Source: a bacterium | GTDB lineage: Bacteria; Vulcanimicrobiota; Vulcanimicrobiia; Vulcanimicrobiales; SCRA01 | Direction: 5' to 3' | Assembly: GCA_004298675.1 (NCBI GenBank) | Contig: SCRI01000058.1 | Span: 77,081 to 141,080 of the forward strand | DNA length: 64,000 nucleotides | In this document: piece by piece, positions 18,731 to 26,498 of the stretch | How positions within the stretch are numbered: position 1 is the first letter of the stretch | Layout of the letters: every line of letters begins with the position of its first letter | Notes under the pieces: model-generated | What the model was told of the DNA's origin: nothing | Databases searched by the model: none | Seen by the model: the letters and a program-made list of their open reading frames with translations, nothing else | Program-made: the position numbers and the translations under genes

Positions 18731-20116
18731 ATGGCAGCCATCCAGTTCACGCGCGAGCGCGCCACTACCGTCAGCAAGGGGATCAAGCCACCCGCGCCGC
18801 CCGCTGCGTTCGAGCACACTCAACTGCGCCAAGGCGAATTCTGGCGCGTCATACCGAAGTATCGTGACGTCAACGAGGCGACCTTCCTCGATCACGTCTG
18901 GCAATACCGCAACTCGGTCAAGACCACCGAGGAGTTGGTGGAGACGGTGCAAGAGCTGGCGCCGCCGGAGTTCGTACAGGATCTACGCGACGGCTTCCAC
19001 CGCGCCCCCATGAACGTGCGCGTTCCACCCTACACGCTTTCGCTGATCGACTGGAACGATCCATACGACGACCCCATTCGCACGCAGTTCATTCCGCTCG
19101 CGTCACGCATGCTGCCGGACCATCCCAAGCTCTCGCTGGATTCCCTGCACGAGCGCGAGGACGCCCCGGTCGTAGGTCTCACGCATCGCTACGAGGACAA
19201 GGCGCTCTTTCTGCCGACTAACGTCTGCCCGGTGTATTGCCGCTTCTGCACGCGCTCGTACGCCATCGGCGGCGATACCGAGACCGTGGAGAAGGCCGAG
19301 CTCGCCACCGATCCCAAGCGCTGGCAGGCTGCGTTCGACTACGTCGCTTCGCGTCCGGAGCTCGAGGACATCGTGATCTCCGGAGGAGACGCGTACCAAG
19401 TTCCCGCCAAGAGCATCGAGCGCATCGGCAACGCGTTGCTGGACATCCCGCACATCCGGCGTCTGCGCTTCGCGACCAAGGGGCTCGCCGTGATCCCCAG
19501 CAAAGTGCTCACCGATCACGCCTGGGTCGACGCTTTGACGCGTGTGGTTGAGCGCGGACGCACGCTGGGCAAGGACGTCTGCGTCCACACCCATATCAAC
19601 AGCCCGAACGAGATCACCTGGATCACAGAGCAGGCGATGCGCGTGCTATTCGAGCGCGGCATCTACGTGCGCAATCAGTCGGTGTTGATCCGCGGCGTGA
19701 ACGATACGCCCGAGACGATGCGGCTGCTGGTCAGGCGGCTCGGCTACGTCAACATTCACCCGTACTACGTCTATATGCACGACATGGTCATGGGAGTGGA
19801 GGATCTGCGCACCACGGTCGACACCGCACTGGTCATCGAGAAGTTCGTACGCGGCGCGACGGCGGGCTTCAACACGCCCACGTTCGTCTGTGACGCCCCC
19901 GGCGGCGGCGGCAAGCGCGACGTGCACAGCTTCGAGCACTACGACCGGGAGAACGGAATCGCCGTCTACACCGCCCCCAGCGTCAAGCCCGGGCAATGGT
20001 TCCTCTACTTCGATCCCATCGACCGGCTCGTACCGGAGGCGCAGGCGCGTTGGAAGGATGCCAACGAGCGGGAGCGGATGGTTGCGGCGGCGCTCAAGGC
20101 CGCGGGCGCCTCATAG
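18731..20116 (+). CDS. kamA: lysine 2,3-aminomutase
   Basis: A 461-residue radical-SAM/PLP enzyme that converts L-lysine to L-beta-lysine, the first step of lysine fermentation. The radical-SAM cluster motif CPVYCRFC gives Cys166, Cys170 and Cys173. The PLP-binding Lys395 is in DAPGGGGK. An N-terminal helical region (FWRVIPKYRDVNEATFLDHVWQ) is typical of KamA, not of the short glutamate or EF-P enzymes (EpmB). A GAGGAAG site precedes the ATG. Together with kdd, kamB/kamC and kce it supports catabolism, not beta-lysine osmolyte synthesis. Confidence 0.95.
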   Translation: MAAIQFTRERATTVSKGIKPPAPPAAFEHTQLRQGEFWRVIPKYRDVNEATFLDHVWQYRNSVKTTEELVETVQELAPPEFVQDLRDGFHRAPMNVRVPPYTLSLIDWNDPYDDPIRTQFIPLASRMLPDHPKLSLDSLHEREDAPVVGLTHRYEDKALFLPTNVCPVYCRFCTRSYAIGGDTETVEKAELATDPKRWQAAFDYVASRPELEDIVISGGDAYQVPAKSIERIGNALLDIPHIRRLRFATKGLAVIPSKVLTDHAWVDALTRVVERGRTLGKDVCVHTHINSPNEITWITEQAMRVLFERGIYVRNQSVLIRGVNDTPETMRLLVRRLGYVNIHPYYVYMHDMVMGVEDLRTTVDTALVIEKFVRGATAGFNTPTFVCDAPGGGGKRDVHSFEHYDRENGIAVYTAPSVKPGQWFLYFDPIDRLVPEAQARWKDANERERMVAAALKAAGAS

Positions 20117-20201
20117 GCCCGAGATCTTTACATGAGTTTTACAATTCGCTCGGAGGCCGCCCTGGGGGTGAAGCGGCCTTTGCTCCGAATGTACCCTGTC
20201 C

Positions 20202-20567
20202 ATGCCTCGCATCGTGATTGCGGACGACGATCCGGACATCTTGACGCTGATTCGGGCGACGCTCAAGGCTTTCAAGGCGGACGTCATCGCGTGTACCGAT
20301 GCGGAGGAGGCGTTGATCGAGATCGACCATGCGCCGCCGGATCTCATCATCTCCGACTTCATGCTTCCCGGCATCTCCGGCATCGAGTTCGTGAAAAAAG
20401 TACGCGAGCATCGGAGCACCGCCGCGACGCCCATTCTCATGGTTACCGGCCATACGAACTATGCCATGGAGGGGCGCGCTATCGCGGCGGGCGCCAATCG
20501 CTTCCTCTACAAACCGTTTTCTCCGTCGCAACTGCGCGTGGCGGTGCGCCAGCTTCTCACGGCCTGA
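20202..20567 (+). CDS. single-domain response regulator (CheY-like)
   Basis: A 121-residue stand-alone receiver. It has the acidic pocket DDD (residues 8-10), phospho-acceptor Asp52 in LIISDFMLPG, Thr82 and Lys104 (LYKPF), so it should be phosphorylatable. There is no output domain. It lies between kamA and kamB, an unusual place. No kinase is adjacent; the nearest in the window is at 15.1-17.0 kb. Confidence 0.93.
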   Translation: MPRIVIADDDPDILTLIRATLKAFKADVIACTDAEEALIEIDHAPPDLIISDFMLPGISGIEFVKKVREHRSTAATPILMVTGHTNYAMEGRAIAAGANRFLYKPFSPSQLRVAVRQLLTA

Positions 20568-20690
20568 GCCATGCCGGGATGGAGACTCCCCCAGCCTCCA
20601 CCCCATGCATGGGGCGAGTACGTCACCACTCAGACCTGAGCCGGCAATCGGCCCGCTGCAGCCTGAGCCTTCCACGGTGTCGCCCTCGAC

Positions 20691-20706
20691 GTTATTCTAG
20701 GATAAC
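20691..20706. promoter_or_regulatory. GTTATTCT/AGGATAAC palindrome before kamB (second Lrp-type site candidate)
   Basis: GTTATTCTAGGATAAC is a 16-bp palindrome with one mismatched pair, 18 bp before the kamB start. Its GGATAA half matches the half-site of the inverted repeat upstream of lrp (17138-17143). This suggests the same regulator controls both the lrp-kdd-kamA and kamB-kamC-kce parts. It could also simply be a promoter element. Confidence 0.45.
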
Positions 20707-20724
20707 CCAGTTAAGCGAGCATCC

Positions 20725-21645
20725 GTGAAAGTACCTAACTTTCCCGGACGCCGTGACGTGGCAGCGGATCTACTCGTGCGCGCTCGTGGCAGCGCGTCGT
20801 GCTCCATTGCAGTCGTTGGTCCGGGCAAAGATGTTGGGAAGACCGTCACGGCGCTTGCGCTGGTGCGTGCGGCGCGGCGCGCGGGATACGCGACCGCGAT
20901 GACGTCGATGGGACGCGACGGCGAGCATCAGGATGTGGCGACCACGCTTGCGAAGCCGCGCATCGTGCTGCCGGCCGGCACGTTGATCGCAACGGCCACC
21001 GCACTGTTGCCGCGCTCTCCCGCGGTCGAGATCGTGGAGCTCTGCGAGCATCTCACGGCGCTGGGGCCAGTGGCGATCGCGCGAGTACGCACCGAATGCG
21101 CCGTCGAGTTGGCGGGTCCGAGCACGGGCGCGGCCATGCGCGACGTCATCGAGCGTTTGAAGCATGACGCGCAGGTCGTGGTGATGGATGGTGCCGTCGA
21201 TCGTATGGCGGCGACCGCAGGCGGCGACGATGCGCTCGTGGTCGCGACGGGGGCGGCGCTGGCGCCGACGCTCGCCGGTGTGCTGGAGCAGACGCGCGCG
21301 CTGGTGGCTCGCCTGACGATTCCGCAGGGGGTGCCGGCGGGGGCCATCGTCGTCGGGGGCGCGCTGACGTCCGCGCGGGCTTGCGAGCTGCTCGCGCGCG
21401 ACGATCTCGAGCGCGGCGTCGTCGTGCGGGATCCGCACTCGCTCCAGCTTCCAGCCGCGTTGCTGACGGCCATACAGCGGCGCGGGCCGGTGAGCTGCCG
21501 GCGCCCTCTGAACGTCGTAGCGGCAACGGTATCGGCGCAGGGGCCCAGGCACGCTCTCGATCCCGTGGCCCTCGCTCGCGCCGTGGCGGACAGCACCGGG
21601 CTGCCGGTATACGACATCTATCGCAATGCGGTGGTGGGCGGGTGA
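20725..21645 (+). CDS. kamB: KamB-like P-loop component of lysine 5,6-aminomutase reactivase
   Basis: A 306-residue protein with an N-terminal P-loop variant (VGPGKDVGKT, residues 31-40) and a SIMIBI-type fold (VVMDGAVDRMAAT as a Walker B-like strand). By position and partner it matches KamB of the Fusobacterium/Clostridium lysine cluster, which with KamC is thought to remove damaged cobalamin from lysine 5,6-aminomutase. It starts at GTG 20725, and its stop overlaps the kamC start (GTGA). The identification rests on context plus P-loop architecture. Confidence 0.75.
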   Translation: MKVPNFPGRRDVAADLLVRARGSASCSIAVVGPGKDVGKTVTALALVRAARRAGYATAMTSMGRDGEHQDVATTLAKPRIVLPAGTLIATATALLPRSPAVEIVELCEHLTALGPVAIARVRTECAVELAGPSTGAAMRDVIERLKHDAQVVVMDGAVDRMAATAGGDDALVVATGAALAPTLAGVLEQTRALVARLTIPQGVPAGAIVVGGALTSARACELLARDDLERGVVVRDPHSLQLPAALLTAIQRRGPVSCRRPLNVVAATVSAQGPRHALDPVALARAVADSTGLPVYDIYRNAVVGG

Positions 21646-23297
21646 GGAGCCGTTCGGCGCTTACCGACGCGCAAACCGCGGAGGCGCTCGGCGCCGCCTG
21701 GCTCGAGCGCGTGCTGGAGCCCGTCTCGCGGGCTGGGCGCTTGGCTAAAGACGGGCTCCGCCCGTTTGCTCCCGGTCAGGAGAGCGAGGCGCGCGCGGCC
21801 GCCGCCGAGGTGTTGCAGACCGCGCAGCGCTGCGGAGAGGGGCAGGCGCGCACGCTGCGAGAGATCCTGCGGCGGCTACCCGAGCCCGGCGCGACGCTTG
21901 CGCTGGTGGCGGCGGGCGGCACCATTGACGACGCGGAGCTCACTGGGCTGCTGCTCTTCCTGGAGGGGCTACGCACGCTGCGCGAGCGTGGACGGGGGCT
22001 GCTGCCGGAGCGGCTGCTGCCCGAGTCCCTCGAAGATCTGTACGCTCACTTGGCGCGCGGGCGCACGCGCGGCGGCGGATTCTACCTCGATGACGCCTTC
22101 GATCCCGCCCTGGCGCACGTCCGCAGCGCTGCCGAACGGGCGCGCCAAGACTACGCGTGCGAGCGCGCCCGCCTGCGCGCGGCCGCCGAGGCGGTGCTGG
22201 GCGATGCGGCGCGTGAGGACGGGGAGTTCGCGATCATGCGCGACACGTTCGCCGGACCGGCGCCGGCCTGCGTGCACGTGCTGCGTGAAGCCCCCCTCTA
22301 CCGCATCTTCGAACTCAGCGATGACGCGGCGGCCCTGGCGGCTCTCGCAGTGTTAGAGGCGGCACGCGAGCAGGTCGCCACAGCCGAGGAGCGCGTGCGC
22401 GAGGCGCTGGCGCTGGAGTTGTGCGGGCGGGCCGGGGCCTTGTTGGCTCAGGCACGCCGCGCCGGCGAGATCGATCTCCACCTCGGCGCCGCGATCTTCG
22501 CCCAGGAGCACCACGCCGTCGCCGCCGAGATCGTCGCGGACCGGGAGCTGACCATCGTGGAGGGGCGTCTCCTGCCACTAGAACAGCGACTGGCCGAGCA
22601 GGGGCGGCGTTACGTGCCGATCTCCTTCGAGTTGCGCGGTCAAGCCGTGATCACCGGTCCCAATATGGGCGGGAAATCGGCTGCGCTACGAACGGCGGGC
22701 TTTATCCAGCTCTGCGCGCAGTGGGGGCTGCCCGTGCCGGCTCGTTCGGCACGCTTGGGGCTGGTCTCGTCGATCCGTTGGCTGGGCGGTGCCGCAGGGG
22801 ACGAGCGCGACGGTTTGCTCTCGTCGTTTGGCAACGAGATCGTCGCTCTGGCCGGCGCGCTGGACGAAACGGCACCCGCCGCGCGCCTGCTGCTGATCGA
22901 CGAGTTCGCCCGCAGCACCAGCCCGCGCGAAGGGAGGGCGCTGGTCGTGGCGTTGCTGCAAGCGCTGCGGGAACGCGGCGAGCTCGCGCTGGCCACCACG
23001 CACTTCGCGAACGTGGCCGAGGCCACGGGCGTCCCTCACTACGCCGTGGCCGGCGTTCGACGTGTTCTCGCCCAACCCGGCCTGGCCAAGCCGGCCTTGG
23101 CGGAGGCGCTGCGGATGATTGGGGAGGCCATGGACTACCGCTTGGTGCCCGCCTCGCTCGCCGGCGCGGCGGGCGAGGATGCCATCGCGCTTGCGCGCCT
23201 GCTCGGGCTCGATGGGCGCTTGATCGCGCACGCCGAACGAGAGCTGCGCGCCGCGCGTTCTCCTGAAGAGGAGAGGAGGGACGCATGGATCCGCTGA
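21642..23297 (+). CDS. kamC: KamC-like MutS-related ATPase, lysine 5,6-aminomutase reactivase
   Basis: A 551-residue MutS-family ATPase without the mismatch-recognition and connector domains. The lever/clamp-like helices are at residues ~60-300, and the ATPase has Walker A GPNMGGKS (339-346), Walker B LLLIDEFARSTSPREG and ATTHF. MutS-like proteins of this kind sit in lysine fermentation operons as KamC, not in DNA repair. The start is the GTG at 21642, coupled to kamB. Its 3' end overlaps kce by 13 nt. kamD/kamE, its expected client genes, are not adjacent. Confidence 0.83.
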   Translation: MRSRSALTDAQTAEALGAAWLERVLEPVSRAGRLAKDGLRPFAPGQESEARAAAAEVLQTAQRCGEGQARTLREILRRLPEPGATLALVAAGGTIDDAELTGLLLFLEGLRTLRERGRGLLPERLLPESLEDLYAHLARGRTRGGGFYLDDAFDPALAHVRSAAERARQDYACERARLRAAAEAVLGDAAREDGEFAIMRDTFAGPAPACVHVLREAPLYRIFELSDDAAALAALAVLEAAREQVATAEERVREALALELCGRAGALLAQARRAGEIDLHLGAAIFAQEHHAVAAEIVADRELTIVEGRLLPLEQRLAEQGRRYVPISFELRGQAVITGPNMGGKSAALRTAGFIQLCAQWGLPVPARSARLGLVSSIRWLGGAAGDERDGLLSSFGNEIVALAGALDETAPAARLLLIDEFARSTSPREGRALVVALLQALRERGELALATTHFANVAEATGVPHYAVAGVRRVLAQPGLAKPALAEALRMIGEAMDYRLVPASLAGAAGEDAIALARLLGLDGRLIAHAERELRAARSPEEERRDAWIR

Positions 23298-24109
23298 TCG
23301 TCACCGTCGCCCCCACCGGCGCCGAGGTCGCCCCCGCGCAGACGCCCTATCTGCCCTATACCGCACAGATGCTCGGGGAGACCGCGGCCGCTTGCCGCGC
23401 GGCGGGCGCCGCGATGATCCACGTACACGGGCGGTGCGATGACGGACGCCCCACGCAGGACGTGGAGACCTATCGTGCCTTCGCCGCTGCGGTGCGCACG
23501 CACAGTGATCTCGTCCTGCAGTTCTCCACCGGCGGTGCCGTCGGCATGACGCCGCAAGAACGCGCCGTCAACCTCGAGTTACGGCCCGAGATGGCGACGC
23601 TCACGTGTGGAACGGTGAACTTCGGGGACGACGTTTTCGAGAATCCCTTCCCCGTGATGCGCGGCATCCTCGCACGCATGCGCGAGTTCGGCGTCACGCC
23701 GGAGCTGGAGATCTTCGACCTCGGCCATCTGGACAACGCCCGGCGGCTCGAGCGCGCGGGGTTGTTGACGTTTCCGTGCCACGTCGATATCGTGCTGGGC
23801 GTTCCCGGCGGCGCCGAAGGCAGCGTGGAGAACTTGGTCGACATCGTGCGTCGCCTCCCCTCCGGCTCTTCGTGGTCGGTGGCGGGCATCGGGCGGGCGC
23901 AGCTGCCGTTAGCTGCAACGGCGATCGCGATGGGCGGCCACGTGCGGGTGGGCTTGGAGGACAACCTCTACTATGCCAAGGGGCAGCTGGCGCGCAACGA
24001 GGAGCTGGTGGCACGCGTGGTACGCATCGCCGCGGAGCTGCAGCGCCCGGTGGCGACGCCGGATGAGGCGCGCGAACTGCTTGGGCTGCGTCGAACAACC
24101 GTGCGATGA
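23285..24109 (+). CDS. kce: 3-keto-5-aminohexanoate cleavage enzyme (BKACE family)
   Basis: A 274-residue BKACE-family TIM-barrel enzyme. It cleaves 3-keto-5-aminohexanoate with acetyl-CoA to give acetoacetate and 3-aminobutyryl-CoA. The zinc-binding HxH is at residues 46-48 (AAMIHVHGR). STGGAVGMTPQER and the late GGHVRVGLEDNLYY are family signatures. The ATG at 23285 has a strong GGAGAGGAGGG site inside the end of kamC. The downstream ammonia-lyase and CoA-transferase genes of the pathway are not in the window. Confidence 0.92.
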   Translation: MDPLIVTVAPTGAEVAPAQTPYLPYTAQMLGETAAACRAAGAAMIHVHGRCDDGRPTQDVETYRAFAAAVRTHSDLVLQFSTGGAVGMTPQERAVNLELRPEMATLTCGTVNFGDDVFENPFPVMRGILARMREFGVTPELEIFDLGHLDNARRLERAGLLTFPCHVDIVLGVPGGAEGSVENLVDIVRRLPSGSSWSVAGIGRAQLPLAATAIAMGGHVRVGLEDNLYYAKGQLARNEELVARVVRIAAELQRPVATPDEARELLGLRRTTVR

Positions 24110-24224
24110 GGCGTGCGCGCAGTGCCGGCGTCAAGGGGAAAATCATGACACCGCCGTAACTTGGGTGCGATTTCGAGGGTTCAGGCAGTCGCGGCATTCA
24201 TCCGCGGCTGCTCTCGGTGCGTTC

Positions 24225-24241
24225 GGAGGGCTTCTACGCTG
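24225..24241 (+). promoter_or_regulatory. ribosome site and CTG start of the permease gene
   Basis: GGAGGG (24225-24230) lies 8 nt before CTG (24239-24241). The protein read from this CTG begins [M]FNYVLRRSGQAVPLLLL, which aligns with the usual DppB/OppB N-terminus. The in-frame TTG (24161) and GTG (24251) are badly placed relative to any Shine-Dalgarno. Confidence 0.5.
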
Positions 24242-25210
24242 TTCAACTACGTGCTGCGACGGTCGGGACAAGCGGTCCCGCTGCTGTTGCTGATCTCGGT
24301 CATCATCTTTCTCATTCTGCACGAGGCACCCGGCGGACCGCTGACGCCCTACCTTCAGAATCCTCATATCACTCCGGCCGACATCGCGCGTCTGAAGCAT
24401 AACTTTGGACTAGACCGTCCGCTCTACGTACAGTATCTGGCGTGGCTCGGGCACGTGGTGCGCGGTGACTTCGGCTATTCGACCTCGAACTCGATGACGG
24501 TCGTGGGCGCCATCCTGGGCCGCTTGCCGGCCACGGTCATCCTGATGGGATGCGCCTTCGTCTTCTCGCTGCTGATCGGCATCCCGGCGGGGCTGCTGGC
24601 GGCGATCAAGCCCTACACGATCTGGGACTATCTGGTGACGACATTCGCCTTCTTCGGGCAGTCGATGCCGGTCTTCTGGTTCGCGCTCATGCTGCAGTTG
24701 GTGTTCTCGGTCCACGGCATCACGGGCTTCGGCTACCGTCTGCAGTTGCCGTCGGCCTCGATGTGCTATACGGATGCCTGTCCCATCGACGACCGCGTGG
24801 TCCATCTGATCTTACCGACGGTCGTGCTCTCCCTGGCCTACATCGCCACGTGGAGCCGCTTCACGCGCAGCTCCATGCTCGAAGTCATCAGGACCGACTA
24901 TATGCGTACCGCGGCCGCCAAAGGGTTGGCGCCGGCCGTGGTCGTGCTCAAGCACGGGTTGAAGAATGCCGTGATCCCGGTCGTGACGATCATCGCGATC
25001 TCGCTGCCGGGTCTGGTGGGCGGCGCGATCATCACCGAGACGATCTTCGCCTGGCCCGGGATGGGGCGGTTGTTCTTCAACGCGCTCGGTCAGTTCGATT
25101 TTCCCCTTCTGATGGGCTACTTGATGCTCGTCTCGTTCCTGGTCGTGTTGTTCAACTTGCTCGCCGACGTGGCGTACGCGTGGCTCGATCCTCGCGTCAA
25201 ATACGATTGA
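24239..25210 (+). CDS. ABC transporter permease, DppB/OppB type
   Basis: About 323 residues and six membrane helices. It is a peptide/nickel-type inner-membrane permease with the N-terminal YVLRRSGQAVPLLLLISVIIFLILHEAPGGP, split by a periplasmic loop (PDITPADIARLKHNFGLDRPL-like region). The EAA coupling loop is MRTAAAKGLAPAVVVLKHGLKNA. I chose the CTG start on the ribosome site and family alignment. It lies 129 nt after kce and 20 nt before the partner permease. No binding protein or ATPase is next to it, so the substrate is open; a peptide or lysine link with the kam cluster is possible by position only. Confidence 0.9.
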   Translation: MFNYVLRRSGQAVPLLLLISVIIFLILHEAPGGPLTPYLQNPHITPADIARLKHNFGLDRPLYVQYLAWLGHVVRGDFGYSTSNSMTVVGAILGRLPATVILMGCAFVFSLLIGIPAGLLAAIKPYTIWDYLVTTFAFFGQSMPVFWFALMLQLVFSVHGITGFGYRLQLPSASMCYTDACPIDDRVVHLILPTVVLSLAYIATWSRFTRSSMLEVIRTDYMRTAAAKGLAPAVVVLKHGLKNAVIPVVTIIAISLPGLVGGAIITETIFAWPGMGRLFFNALGQFDFPLLMGYLMLVSFLVVLFNLLADVAYAWLDPRVKYD

Positions 25211-25230
25211 GCACCGAGGAGAGACGCGCA

Positions 25231-26163
25231 ATGGCCGCTACCGTACCGCTACAGCAGACCCCAGAGCCGGATGCCCAGCTCCAAGCCGAGTTCGAGCGCG
25301 AACGCCACGCTACGTGGAAGCGCTTCAAGCGCCACAAATTGGCGATCGCCGGCTCGGCCGTCTTGATCTGCATCGTGCTCGTCGCGATCTTCGCGCCGTT
25401 CCTCTCGCCCTGGAATCCGAACTTCATCGATCAGGCGCACTGGAACGGGTATCCGCTGGCGCCGGGCACCTACGGCCACTTCCTTGGCTCCGACGAGAAC
25501 GGCCGCGATCTGTTCGCCCGCCTCATGTTCGGCGCGCGCATCTCGCTGACGGTCGGGATCTTCGCCGTGCTCATCGAGGTGGTCGTGGGGACGTTCCTCG
25601 GCGCGCTCGCGGGCTACTACGGCAAGTGGGTGGACTACGTCATCATGCGAGCCACCGACGTCTTCCTCTCGATCCCGCTGCTGCCGCTGCTGCTGGTGCT
25701 GACGGCCATCGTCGCGGCCTCCTCGAACAAGGCGGCGCTCTCCTTCGGCGTCATCGTCATCATCATCGGGGGCTTGGGCTGGATGCCGGTCACGCGTCTG
25801 GTGCGCGCCTCCTACCTCTCCTTGCGCGAGAAGGAGTTCGCCGAGGCCGCACGCGCTATCGGGGGCTCCGACGGCCGCATCATGTTCCGCCACCTGCTTC
25901 CCAATGCCGTGGCTCCGATCATCGTTCAGGCCACGCTCGACGTGGCCAACGTCATCATCCTCGAGTCAGCGCTCTCCTTTCTAGGCTTCGGCATCCAGCC
26001 GCCGACGGCGTCATGGGGCAACATGCTGGCCAACGCCGAGTACAACATGGCCATCGCGCCGTGGGCGGCCATCTTTCCCGGCTTGGCGATCCTCGTCACC
26101 GTGCTTTCCATCAACTATATGGGCGACGGGCTACGCGACGCGCTCGATCCGAACATGCGCTAA
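25231..26163 (+). CDS. ABC transporter permease, DppC/OppC type
   Basis: A 310-residue partner permease. An N-terminal cytoplasmic segment leads into RFKRHKLAIAGSAVLICIVLVAIFAPF. The HFLGSDENGRDLFARLMFGARISL and EAA loop (FAEAARAIGGSDGRIMFRHLLPNA) are diagnostic of DppC. The last segment (LSFLGFGIQPPTASWG, GDGLRDALDPNMR) is the canonical C-terminus. The ATG at 25231 has GAGGAGAG upstream. It forms a heterodimer with the preceding permease; the two ATPases (DppD/F-like) and a substrate-binding protein must be encoded elsewhere. Confidence 0.95.
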   Translation: MAATVPLQQTPEPDAQLQAEFERERHATWKRFKRHKLAIAGSAVLICIVLVAIFAPFLSPWNPNFIDQAHWNGYPLAPGTYGHFLGSDENGRDLFARLMFGARISLTVGIFAVLIEVVVGTFLGALAGYYGKWVDYVIMRATDVFLSIPLLPLLLVLTAIVAASSNKAALSFGVIVIIIGGLGWMPVTRLVRASYLSLREKEFAEAARAIGGSDGRIMFRHLLPNAVAPIIVQATLDVANVIILESALSFLGFGIQPPTASWGNMLANAEYNMAIAPWAAIFPGLAILVTVLSINYMGDGLRDALDPNMR

Positions 26164-26197
26164 CGTCCCGAGCTCGCGGATCAGGCTGCGAGGGGGA

Positions 26198-26226
26198 TTG
26201 ACGAGGGGGGCGGCATCGTCTAAACT
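26198..26226 (+). promoter_or_regulatory. sigma-70 promoter for tRNA-Leu
   Basis: TTGACG (26198-26203) and TAAACT (26221-26226) are separated by 17 bp. The -35 is 5/6 and the -10 is 4/6 to consensus. The expected transcription start is ~26233, about 36 nt before the mature tRNA. Confidence 0.65.
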
Positions 26227-26268
26227 CCTTTGGGTCCCGGCCTCCCAGAGGCCCGGGGTTCGGCGCCT

Positions 26269-26355
26269 GCGGAAGTGGCGGAATTGGTAGACGCACCAGC
26301 TTGAGGGGCTGGCGGTAGCAATATCGTGCTGGTTCGAGTCCAGTCTTCCGCACCA
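26269..26355 (+). tRNA. tRNA-Leu (anticodon GAG)
   Basis: An 87-nt class II tRNA including an encoded CCA. The acceptor arms are GCGGAAG (26269-26275) and CTTCCGC (26345-26351), discriminator A, then CCA. The anticodon stem CCAGC/GCTGG holds the loop TTGAGGG, giving anticodon GAG (reads CUC and CUU). The long variable arm pairs CGGTA with TATCG, and the T-arm carries GGTTCGAGTCC. Confidence 0.97.
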
Positions 26356-26362
26356 GAGATCG

Positions 26363-26398
26363 CGAGCGAGGGCATCCAACGGTGCCCTCGCTCGTTTG
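26363..26398 (+). terminator. Rho-independent terminator after tRNA-Leu
   Basis: A perfect 12-bp inverted repeat (CGAGCGAGGGCA / TGCCCTCGCTCG) with an 8-nt loop is followed by a short TTTG. It lies 8 nt after the tRNA 3' end. Confidence 0.8.
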
Positions 26399-26498
26399 CG
26401 TTGTTAATCTCGTCTTGATGATGCTCCCGTAGACTGGCAGTGGAAGACACGGGACGTCAAGGCGTCCGACGCACGATCTTGGAGGTATCATTCCGCAC

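Noticed and set aside
18731-20116. KamA as an EpmB-type or glutamate 2,3-aminomutase
   Set aside because: The N-terminal domain, the length and the kdd/kamB/kamC/kce neighbours fit lysine 2,3-aminomutase.
26231-26265. CCCGGCCTC/GAGGCCCGGG stem in the leader of tRNA-Leu
   Set aside because: The stem is imperfect (extra C) and lies in the expected 5' leader. It may be a processing feature but cannot be told from chance in GC-rich DNA.
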